Of a stretch of 35,409 nucleotides of DNA, positions 1 to 6,715 are shown piece by piece; position 1 is the first letter of the stretch, and each line of letters begins with the position of its first letter. This DNA comes from an uncultured Lachnospiraceae bacterium (GTDB taxonomy: Bacteria; Bacillota; Clostridia; Lachnospirales; Lachnospiraceae). The stretch lies in contig URRW01000026.1 of assembly GCA_900550285.1 (NCBI GenBank), forward strand, positions 1-35,409. The letters run 5' to 3'. The notes beneath the pieces were generated by a model that saw only the letters and a program-made list of their open reading frames with translations, was not told the origin of the DNA and did no database searches. The translations under genes and the position numbers were made by a program.

Positions 1-2
1 GC

Positions 3-695
3 ATGGTGCGGGTGGTCTGTCCGCCGGAGGCGGCCGCCGTTTTGCAGACGGCGCTCCCGGAAGCGATGGCAGGCGGCGATCTGGCGGCGGGCGCAGCGTG
101 GGCGGACGTCATCGGCGCAGGGCCGGGGCTTTCGACGTCTGCAGACGCGCGCAAAAAGCTGGAATGGCTTTTGCTTCAGACAGATCAGCCGCTTGTGCTG
201 GACGCGGACGCGATCAACATTTTGGCGGAGCAAAAGGAGCTTTTGGAGGCGCTGATACGGCGGCAGGCGGACGAAAAACGGCGCAGGAGCCTGATCCTGA
301 CGCCCCATCCGGGGGAGCTTGGAAGGCTTTCCGGATGCAGCGTGCAGGCGGTTTTGGAAAATCCCGTCAAATATGCGTCCGGCTGGGCAAAAGCGCTCTG
401 CGCGGCGGTTTTGTGCAAGGGGGCTGCAAGCGTGGCTGCGTCGCCGGAAGGGGTAATTTATATCAATTCCAGCGGCAACAGCGGAATGGCGTGCGCCGGA
501 AGCGGCGACGTGCTCACCGGCATCGTGACGGCGCTTCTGGCAGTCTGCAGGGATCCGTTTCTGGCGCTTTGCACCGGCGTTTATCTGCACGGGCTGGCGG
601 GCGACCGGGCGGCACATGAAAAGGGAGAATACAGCATGACGGCAGCCTGCATTATTGATGCTGTTCCGGGACTGCTCAATTTTTTGGAGGATTGA
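3..695 (+). CDS. nnrD: ADP-dependent NAD(P)H-hydrate dehydratase (C-terminal part of Nnr), 5'-partial
   Basis: This enzyme dehydrates damaged NADHX/NADPHX back to NAD(P)H using ADP, a metabolite-repair role in the cytosol. The 230 visible residues show the ribokinase-like fold signatures: IGAGPGL near residue 37, VLDADAIN near 64, the LTPHPGELGRL substrate motif near 98, and the CAGSGDVLTGI motif with the expected catalytic Asp at fragment residue 169. The reading frame is open to the left edge, and in Firmicutes the protein is usually about 500 residues with an N-terminal NAD(P)HX epimerase domain. I therefore read this as a gene cut by the window edge; the first ATG at base 3 is probably internal. 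It stops 7 bases before alr, which suggests one operon. Family assignment is firm; the presence of the epimerase half is inferred. Confidence 0.9.
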   Translation: MVRVVCPPEAAAVLQTALPEAMAGGDLAAGAAWADVIGAGPGLSTSADARKKLEWLLLQTDQPLVLDADAINILAEQKELLEALIRRQADEKRRRSLILTPHPGELGRLSGCSVQAVLENPVKYASGWAKALCAAVLCKGAASVAASPEGVIYINSSGNSGMACAGSGDVLTGIVTALLAVCRDPFLALCTGVYLHGLAGDRAAHEKGEYSMTAACIIDAVPGLLNFLED

Positions 696-702
696 TTTTC
701 AC

Positions 703-1896
703 ATGAAACAGGATGCGTTAACATACAGCAGGGGATGGGCAAGGATCGATCTGGACGCTTTGCACCATAATCTAAAGGAAATCCTTTCGCGCAGCAGCGC
801 CCCGGTGATCGCGGTGATCAAGGCGGACGGCTACGGGCACGGAGCGGTCATGCTGGCAAAGGAAATGGAGTCTTTTGCCGGGATCTGGGGCTATGCGGTG
901 GCAACGGAGGAGGAGGCGGTAAGCCTTGCAGACGCAGGCGTTCAAAAGCCGGTCATGGTGCTTGGCTATACCTTCCCGGAAAACTATGAGGAAATGGCGC
1001 GGCGGGGGATCCGGGCGACGGCGTTTACGGAGGAGATGCTTGCCGACATGGGCAGGGCGGCGCGTCTGTGCGGCACGGATATGAAGATCCATATCGCGGT
1101 GGATACGGGGATGTCCCGCATCGGGATCCGGCCGGACGATTCCGGTCTTGCCTTTGTCAAAAAGGCGGCGGAGACGCCGGGCATTGAGGTCGAAGGGCTG
1201 TTTACCCATTTCGCGACGGCGGATGAAGCGGATAAAACGAAAACAAACGCCCAGTTTGAGGCGTTTTCCGGATTTGCGGGGCGGATCGTAACAGAGCTTG
1301 GGATTTCGGTGCCCTTGTGCCACTGTGCAAACAGCGCGGGTATTCTGGAGCTGCCGGACACCCATATGGATGCTGTGCGCGCGGGCATTATCCTGTACGG
1401 GCTGTGGCCGTCGGAAGAGGTGGATCACAGCGCAGATCTTTTGCCGGTGCTTTCCCTATACAGCAGGATCGCCTTTGTCAAGGAGCTGGAAGTAGGCAGG
1501 GAAATCAGCTACGGCGGGACGTTTACGACCAATAAGCCGATGCGGGTGGCGACCATCCCGCTGGGCTATGCGGACGGCTACCCGAGGGGGCTTTCCAACA
1601 GGGGAAGCGTTTTGATCCATGGGAAAAGGGCACCGATTCTGGGGCGCGTGTGCATGGATCAGTTCATGGTGGACGTAACGGATATCCCGGAGGCTGCCTG
1701 CAGCGATCTGGTGACGCTGATCGGAACGGACGGAGAAGAGCGGATCTCCATGGAAGAGCTGGGAGCGCTTTCCGGCAGGTTTAATTACGAGATCGCCTGC
1801 TGCCTGTCCAAACGGATCCCCCGCGTCTATGAAAAAGGCGGGGAGCGGATCGGACAGAGGGACTATTTTCACGACGAAAGCCTGTTCCAAAACTGA
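703..1896 (+). CDS. alr: alanine racemase
   Basis: PLP enzyme that interconverts L- and D-alanine, supplying D-Ala for peptidoglycan and, in sporeformers, influencing germination. The 397-residue product is near the usual 370-390. The PLP lysine is K40 in the VIKADGYGHG motif; the second catalytic residue is Tyr270 in ISYGGTF; MSRIGIRP, HCANSAG and LGYADGYPR are further family signatures. I chose the ATG at 703 because a TTGGAGG ribosome site at 685-691 sits correctly before it; an upstream in-frame ATG at 655 lies inside nnrD. The order nnr-alr-mazF is common in Firmicutes. No frameshift or missing active-site residue was seen. Confidence 0.96.
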   Translation: MKQDALTYSRGWARIDLDALHHNLKEILSRSSAPVIAVIKADGYGHGAVMLAKEMESFAGIWGYAVATEEEAVSLADAGVQKPVMVLGYTFPENYEEMARRGIRATAFTEEMLADMGRAARLCGTDMKIHIAVDTGMSRIGIRPDDSGLAFVKKAAETPGIEVEGLFTHFATADEADKTKTNAQFEAFSGFAGRIVTELGISVPLCHCANSAGILELPDTHMDAVRAGIILYGLWPSEEVDHSADLLPVLSLYSRIAFVKELEVGREISYGGTFTTNKPMRVATIPLGYADGYPRGLSNRGSVLIHGKRAPILGRVCMDQFMVDVTDIPEAACSDLVTLIGTDGEERISMEELGALSGRFNYEIACCLSKRIPRVYEKGGERIGQRDYFHDESLFQN

Positions 1897-1989
1897 CCCT
1901 GCGCCGTATACCCTCGCAAAAAGCGGGCAATACTGTCTTTGTCGCCCGGAAACTTTGAATCGGACGAAAAGAAAGGCAGGTTAAAAACG

Positions 1990-2331
1990 GTGAAACGCGG
2001 AGATATTTATTATGCAGATTTAAGGCCGGTGGTCGGTTCGGAGCAGGGCGGGGTGCGCCCGGTGCTGATCATCCAGAACGATATTGGAAACCGGCACAGC
2101 CCGACGGTCATCTGCGCTGCGATCACGTCGAGAATGAACAAGACGAAGCTTCCGACCCACATCGAGATCCTTTCCGGGGAATATCAGATCGAAAAGGATT
2201 CGGTCATCCTTTTGGAGCAGCTTCGCACCATCGACAAAAAAAGGCTCAAAGACAAGGTATGCCATCTGGACGGCCCGGTGATGAACCGCGTCGACCATGC
2301 GTTAAAGGTCAGCCTTCAGCTGGATACATAG
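1990..2331 (+). CDS. ndoA: MazF/PemK (NdoA)-type endoribonuclease toxin, GTG start
   Basis: 113-residue MazF-family mRNA interferase, about the length of B. subtilis NdoA/EndoA (116). The N-terminus KRGDIYYADLRPVVGSEQGGVRPVLIIQND carries the family's core, including the RPV and GSEQGG region linked to RNA binding and catalysis; the C-terminal half keeps the RTIDKKRL segment. The start is a GTG at 1990, preceded by an AAAGGCAGG ribosome site at 1972-1980; the longer frame from 1939 adds an unconserved leader. In Bacilli the CopG-like antitoxin gene lies just before this gene, after alr. Here only 93 bases separate alr from the GTG and they encode no antitoxin. Toxin family is secure; the actual target sequence is unknown. 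Confidence 0.9.
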   Translation: MKRGDIYYADLRPVVGSEQGGVRPVLIIQNDIGNRHSPTVICAAITSRMNKTKLPTHIEILSGEYQIEKDSVILLEQLRTIDKKRLKDKVCHLDGPVMNRVDHALKVSLQLDT

Positions 2332-2348
2332 CGGCATTTTGCTGTTTC

Positions 2349-2377
2349 TTGACGTTTTCCGGCTGAAATGATATGAT
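2349..2377 (+). promoter_or_regulatory. strong sigma-A promoter for yebC
   Basis: TTGACG at 2349-2354 and TATGAT at 2372-2377 are separated by exactly 17 bases, each box one mismatch from consensus. Transcription would begin about 2384, giving a short leader with the AAAAGGAGACGAGG ribosome site before the yebC ATG at 2413. It lies just after the mazF stop, so yebC and the genes beyond it can be expressed independently of alr-mazF. Confidence 0.8.
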
Positions 2378-2412
2378 AAAAAACAAACTGTAAGATAAAA
2401 GGAGACGAGGAA

Positions 2413-3144
2413 ATGTCCGGACATTCAAAATTTGCAAACATCAAGCATAAAAAAGAAAAAAACGACGCTGCAAAGGGTAAGATCTTTACGATCCTTGGCA
2501 GGGAGATCGCGGTAGCGGTAAAAGAGGGCGGCCCCGACCCGAACAATAACTTCAAGCTGGCGCAGGTAATTTCCAAGGCAAAGGCAAGCAACATGCCAAA
2601 CGATACGATCGAGCGCGGCATCAAGAAGGCGGCGGGAGACGTGGGCAACGTAAACTACGAATACGTTACCTATGAAGGCTACGGCCCCGGCGGGATCGCG
2701 ATCATCGTAGACGCCCTGACCGACAACAAAAACCGCACCGCGGCAAACGTAAGAAGCGCTTTTACAAAAGGAAACGGAAGCATCGGAACCCCCGGCTGCG
2801 TCTCCTTTATGTTTGACAAAAAGGGACAGATCATCATTGACAAGGAAGAGTACGAGGCGGATGCGGACGAACTGATGATGACCGTTCTGGATGCGGGCGC
2901 GGAGGATTTTTCCGACGAAGAGGACAGCTATGAGATCGTGACCGATCCCGACAGCTTCGAGGAGGTGCGCGCGGCATTGGAGGCGGCAGGCATCCCGATG
3001 GCGTCTGCGGAGGTAACGATGATCCCCCAGAACTATGTCAAGGTGACCGACGAGGCGGTATTAAAGGGACTGCAGCGCACGCTGGATCTGCTCGATGAGG
3101 ACGACGACGTGCAGGCGGTGTACCACAACTGGGATGAGGAATAA
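2413..3144 (+). CDS. yebC: YebC/PmpR family transcriptional regulator or translation factor (TACO1-like)
   Basis: Full-length 243-residue YebC family protein. The start MSGHSKFANIKHKKEKNDAAKGK is diagnostic, followed by the PDPNNNFKLAQ, YEGYGPGGIA and NKNRTAANVRSAF motifs and the acidic C-terminal domain. Known members are described as DNA-binding regulators and, for some YebC-type proteins, as helpers of translation through proline-rich stretches; the sequence here does not say which. A strong sigma-A promoter and an AAAGGAG ribosome site precede it. It lies 35 bases before the PLP enzyme gene, which has no clear promoter of its own. Confidence 0.95.
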   Translation: MSGHSKFANIKHKKEKNDAAKGKIFTILGREIAVAVKEGGPDPNNNFKLAQVISKAKASNMPNDTIERGIKKAAGDVGNVNYEYVTYEGYGPGGIAIIVDALTDNKNRTAANVRSAFTKGNGSIGTPGCVSFMFDKKGQIIIDKEEYEADADELMMTVLDAGAEDFSDEEDSYEIVTDPDSFEEVRAALEAAGIPMASAEVTMIPQNYVKVTDEAVLKGLQRTLDLLDEDDDVQAVYHNWDEE

Positions 3145-3179
3145 GGACATTTAAGAAAGACAAAAGCGGGGAATTTGAT

Positions 3180-4445
3180 ATGTACGCAAAAGAGACGATC
3201 TGCATCCAGTCCGGCTGGAAGCCCAAAAACGGGGAGCCGCGGGTGCTGCCCATTTACCAGAGCACGACTTTTAAATATGAGACATCAGAGCAGATGGGAC
3301 GGCTTTTTGATCTGGAGGAATCCGGTTATTTTTACAGCCGTCTTGCAAATCCCACAAACGACTGCGTGGCGGCAAAGATCTGCGAGCTGGAGGGCGGCGC
3401 AGCGGCGATGCTGACCGCCTCCGGGCAGGCTGCCAACCACTATGCGATCTTTAATATCTGCGAGGCGGGCGACCATGTGGTGCTTTCCTCCACGGTATAC
3501 GGCGGCACGTTCAACCTGCTGACCGTCACGATGAAGAAGATGGGGATTTCCTGTACGGTTGTCGATCCCGATGCAGATTATGAGACGCTCTGCAGGGCGT
3601 TTGAGCCAAACACCAAATGCGTGATGGCAGAGTCGATCGCAAATCCCGCGCTTGTCGTTCTGGATTTTGAAAAATTTGCAAAGGCGGCGCATGAGCACCA
3701 CGTCCCCCTGATCGTGGACAATACGTTCCCGACCCCGATCAACTGCAATCCCTTCGCGTGGGGGGCGGACATCGTGACCCATTCCACCACGAAGTACATG
3801 GACGGACATGCCATGAGCTTGGGCGGCGTGATCGTGGATTCGGGCAATTTTGACTGGGCGGCATATCCGGACAAATTCCCCGGCCTGTGCACGCCTGACG
3901 AGTCCTATCACGGGGTCGTTTACACGGAGAAGTTCGGCAAGGCGGCGTATATTACCAAGGCAAGCGCCCAGCTGATGCGGGATCTGGGGGCGATGCAGTC
4001 CCCCCAGAATGCGTTTTTACTGAATGTGGGGCTGGAAACCCTGCCGCTGCGTATGGAGCGCCACTGCTTCAACGCCCAGAAAACGGCAGAATTTCTGGAA
4101 GCCCATGAAAAGGTGGCGTGGGTCAATTATCCCGGCTTAAAGAGCAGCAAATATTATGGGCTGGCACAGAAATATATGCCAAACGGAACCTGCGGCGTCA
4201 TTTCCTTCGGCTTAAAGGGCGGAAGAAAGGCGGCGGAGGAGATGATGGACAAGTTAAAGCTGGCGGCGATCGTTACCCATGTGGCGGATGCGCGTACCTG
4301 CGTGCTCCATCCGGCAAGCCATACCCACAGACAGATGAATGACGAGCAGTTAAAGGAAGCGGGCGTTGCGCCGGATCTGATCCGGCTGTCCGTCGGTTTG
4401 GAGCATATCGACGACATTATCGCAGATCTGGAACAGGCGCTGTAA
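3180..4445 (+). CDS. metY: O-acetylhomoserine sulfhydrylase-type PLP enzyme (Cys/Met metabolism family)
   Basis: 421-residue member of the Cys/Met metabolism PLP family, closest in pattern to O-acetylhomoserine aminocarboxypropyltransferases that join sulfide to O-acetylhomoserine to make homocysteine. Seen: IYQSTTFKY near 25, YSRLANPT near 52, ASGQAAN near 80, VDNTFPTP near 180, and the PLP lysine K205 in THSTTKYMDGH. Length fits MetY (about 420-430) better than cystathionine gamma-synthase (about 380). A methionine gamma-lyase or another homocysteine-forming specificity cannot be excluded. The ribosome site before ATG 3180 is weak (GCGGGGAA). It follows yebC by 35 bases and probably shares its transcript. 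Confidence 0.85.
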   Translation: MYAKETICIQSGWKPKNGEPRVLPIYQSTTFKYETSEQMGRLFDLEESGYFYSRLANPTNDCVAAKICELEGGAAAMLTASGQAANHYAIFNICEAGDHVVLSSTVYGGTFNLLTVTMKKMGISCTVVDPDADYETLCRAFEPNTKCVMAESIANPALVVLDFEKFAKAAHEHHVPLIVDNTFPTPINCNPFAWGADIVTHSTTKYMDGHAMSLGGVIVDSGNFDWAAYPDKFPGLCTPDESYHGVVYTEKFGKAAYITKASAQLMRDLGAMQSPQNAFLLNVGLETLPLRMERHCFNAQKTAEFLEAHEKVAWVNYPGLKSSKYYGLAQKYMPNGTCGVISFGLKGGRKAAEEMMDKLKLAAIVTHVADARTCVLHPASHTHRQMNDEQLKEAGVAPDLIRLSVGLEHIDDIIADLEQAL

Positions 4446-4485
4446 AACAGGGCTTTATATGGGGATGAAAAAGAGGGGGGACGGG

Positions 4486-5844
4486 ATGAAAAGGACAGGA
4501 AAGGCGCTGTGGCTGATCTATGCGGTCGTCCTGTGCTTTGGCTTTTTTCAGACGACGGCAAAGGTTTCTGCGCTGTCTGGATTTTCGGAAGGGCAGTACG
4601 TCCTTTTAAACGGGGGGCTGCTTGCCGGGCTGGCGTTATTTGTGGTTTTGCCTGCAAAGCTTATCGCAGCGCGGAAAAAGACGGGACGGCGTCCCGGGAA
4701 AAAAGCGGGCAGGATGCACGGACGGCGCAGGGGAGGCGTCTGTCCGGCTGCGGTCTGCACGACGGCGTTTTGTCTGGCAGCCATTCTGGCTGCGGCGCGG
4801 ATGGTCGGCATTCCGTCCGGAGGACTGTATTTGGGAGAGCATTCCGGGACGGTATTTTTCTGGAACCTGTTCTGCCAGACGGGCGGCAGCGTTTTGGCGT
4901 TTGCCGCGCTGATCAGCCTGTCGGGCTTTTGGAGCGCGGTTTTTATGATGGCGGGCGTAATCGTACTGTCGCCGCTTTCTACGGGGATTTATGTGGCGGA
5001 TCCGCAGAATTTCCTGCTTTTTGCAGCGGGGGCAGAGCTATTGTGTCTGGCGGGGATTTGCCGGATGCTTCGGAAGACGCGTTGGCGGGGAAGGGACAGG
5101 CTTTTTTTTGCGGCATGCAGCTTTCTTTGCGGCGTTTTGTGCCTTGCAGACGTGCGGCTGTGCGCGTTTCTGCTGCTGTTGCCGGCAGATTTTTTGGGAA
5201 TCTTCAAAAGGCGGCGGAAAGGCGGTACATACGGCGGCTTTTTTTGGTTTTTGACAGCCGCTGCCGCAGGCTTTTTTGCCGGGGCTTTCGCGTGGTGCAT
5301 GGCGGTTTTGGATGCGGGAAGCTTCGGGGGCAGGATGGGAGAATTTCTGGAAAGCTGGATTTTTATGACAAGGGCGCGCGCCTTTCCGGTGATGCTGCAC
5401 AGCCCGCTGCTTTCGGAATATATCGCAGCGCTTGGCTGTTATCTTGCCGCTTTCTTGCCGCTGTTTTTTGGCAGCGCCCAAAGGACAAGGGGCGCAGTGC
5501 GCTGGATCCTTCCGTTTCTGGCGCTTTTTGCAATGGAAGAGGCAGCCGGGATCGGGTTACAGGGACAGGCGCTGCGGTTTCTGGCGCTTTCGGCAATGGC
5601 GGGCGCTGCGGTAACGGGTATTTTTGCATACAAAGAGCCGGCGGCGATAGGAGTTATCATGAAACGCAATCAAACAGCTTTGGAAAACGCTGGGGCGCAG
5701 CCCGCGCCCGGCGAATATCTGGATAATCCGCTTCCGGTGCCGAAGCGGCATGTGAGAAAAGAAATGAATTACGGCTTTGAGCCTGCGCCGGAACAGATGT
5801 ATTATGAAATCCCGGTGGCGGACAATGACGATTTTGACGTATAA
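4486..5844 (+). CDS. polytopic membrane protein of unknown function with a conserved-looking acidic tail
   Basis: I do not recognise a named family. The 452-residue product has roughly ten hydrophobic segments, from ALWLIYAVVLCFGFF near the N-terminus to about residue 385, with an Arg/Lys-rich cytoplasmic loop near residues 62-84. A soluble 60-residue tail contains LDNPLPVPKRHVRK and ends in a run of acidic residues (DNDDFDV). The mid-protein segment, VADPQNF followed by alternating membrane helices and CLADVRLCAF, resembles the topology of GT-C membrane glycosyltransferases, but no catalytic motif is clear, so this is only a guess. The start at 4486 has a GAGGGGGG ribosome site; an in-frame ATG at 4459 has none. 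It sits between metY and tepA, 40 bases after metY. Confidence 0.7.
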   Translation: MKRTGKALWLIYAVVLCFGFFQTTAKVSALSGFSEGQYVLLNGGLLAGLALFVVLPAKLIAARKKTGRRPGKKAGRMHGRRRGGVCPAAVCTTAFCLAAILAAARMVGIPSGGLYLGEHSGTVFFWNLFCQTGGSVLAFAALISLSGFWSAVFMMAGVIVLSPLSTGIYVADPQNFLLFAAGAELLCLAGICRMLRKTRWRGRDRLFFAACSFLCGVLCLADVRLCAFLLLLPADFLGIFKRRRKGGTYGGFFWFLTAAAAGFFAGAFAWCMAVLDAGSFGGRMGEFLESWIFMTRARAFPVMLHSPLLSEYIAALGCYLAAFLPLFFGSAQRTRGAVRWILPFLALFAMEEAAGIGLQGQALRFLALSAMAGAAVTGIFAYKEPAAIGVIMKRNQTALENAGAQPAPGEYLDNPLPVPKRHVRKEMNYGFEPAPEQMYYEIPVADNDDFDV

Positions 5845-5850
5845 CGCACA

Positions 5851-5901
5851 TCACTCCTGCGCATACTTCCTAGAAAATACGGAAGGCAGGGGTGATTTTT
5901 T
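5851..5901 (+). promoter_or_regulatory. terminator-like hairpin that contains the tepA ribosome site
   Basis: The left arm TCACTCCTGC (5851-5860) pairs with GCAGGGGTGA (5886-5895), ten pairs with one G-T. An inner stem pairs CTTCC (5866-5870) with GGAAG (5881-5885) around a ten-base loop. Six T residues (5896-5901) follow directly and abut the tepA ATG at 5902. The right arm includes the AGGGGTGA ribosome site. It could end transcription from upstream, hide the ribosome site, or both. No promoter is evident between the hairpin and the ATG. Confidence 0.65.
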
Positions 5902-6630
5902 ATGGGAAAAAAAGAGGAGCAGGAAGCGCATGCGGACGAGCGCATCGAGCAGACGGGACAGCTGACGCTGGATTGCGGGCAGGAAAGCAGCGCGATCCAT
6001 CTTCTGACGATCATCGGGGAGATCGAGGGGCATGACAATCTGGGCAATTCGTCCAAAACGACCAAATATGAGCATGTGCTCCCGCAGCTGGCGGCGATCG
6101 AGGACAGCAGCCAGATCGGCGGGCTTTTGGTGCTTTTGAATACGATGGGAGGGGACGTGGAGGCGGGGCTTGCCATCGCGGAAATGATTGCGTCTTTAAG
6201 TAAGCCCACCGTTTCCCTCGTTTTGGGCGGCAGCCATTCCATCGGCGTGCCGATCGCGGTAAGCACCGATTATTCGTTTATCGTGCCGACGGGCACAATG
6301 GTGATCCATCCGGTGCGGATGAACGGGACGGTGATCGGTGCGCCCCAGACGTTTGATTATTTTAAGCAGATTCAGGACAGGATCACGGGCTTTGTGTGCG
6401 GCCACTGCAATGTGACCCAGCCCAGGATGGAGGCGCTTATGATGAATCAGGGGATGCTTACGAAGGATCTGGGCACGATTTTAGTCGGCAGGGAAGCGGT
6501 GCGGGAGGGCATCATTTCCGAGGTCGGCGGCATCAGCGACGCGATGAAAAAGCTGCACAGCCTGATGGGGCATACGTCTGACGGGCAGAAAAAGAAAAAC
6601 AGCAATAGTGACAAGAAGAGGATAAAGTGA
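5902..6630 (+). CDS. tepA: TepA/ClpP-like serine protease (translocation-enhancing protein family)
   Basis: 242-residue ClpP-fold protein, matching B. subtilis TepA (245). Seen: NTMGGDVEAGLAIAEMIASL near 80-99, the presumed nucleophile Ser113 in GGSHSIGVPIA, and His136 in VIHPVRMNG, the ClpP-like catalytic pair. The N-terminal 30 residues are charged and the C-terminus ends in a Lys/Ser/Asn-rich tail. In B. subtilis tepA likewise neighbours spoIIIE, and TepA has been linked to protein export and small spore protein degradation. The ATG at 5902 is spaced correctly from AGGGGTGA, which lies in the hairpin described separately. The TepA assignment rests on sequence plus neighbourhood; a general ClpP-like peptidase is the alternative name. 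Confidence 0.88.
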   Translation: MGKKEEQEAHADERIEQTGQLTLDCGQESSAIHLLTIIGEIEGHDNLGNSSKTTKYEHVLPQLAAIEDSSQIGGLLVLLNTMGGDVEAGLAIAEMIASLSKPTVSLVLGGSHSIGVPIAVSTDYSFIVPTGTMVIHPVRMNGTVIGAPQTFDYFKQIQDRITGFVCGHCNVTQPRMEALMMNQGMLTKDLGTILVGREAVREGIISEVGGISDAMKKLHSLMGHTSDGQKKKNSNSDKKRIK

Positions 6631-6636
6631 TATACT
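6608..6636 (+). promoter_or_regulatory. sigma-A-like promoter for spoIIIE at the end of tepA
   Basis: GTGACA (6608-6613) and TATACT (6631-6636) are separated by 17 bases, each one mismatch from consensus. The -35 box lies within the last tepA codons and the -10 starts one base after its stop. Expected start of transcription is about 6643, giving a leader of some 70 bases before the spoIIIE ATG at 6716. Confidence 0.65.
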
Positions 6637-6715
6637 AAAAAAGTGTACCCTCAGTGCATCGTGCTTTTTGCCGCAATACGCTGGGGGCATACTGTCAAAA
6701 ATGGAGGAAAGTGTT

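Noticed and set aside
1908..1950. Possible short hairpin in the alr-mazF gap (CTCGC-AAAAA-GCGGG, and CGGGC with GCCCG).
   Set aside because: The stems are only five pairs or widely spaced, without a T-run, so termination or regulation is not supported.
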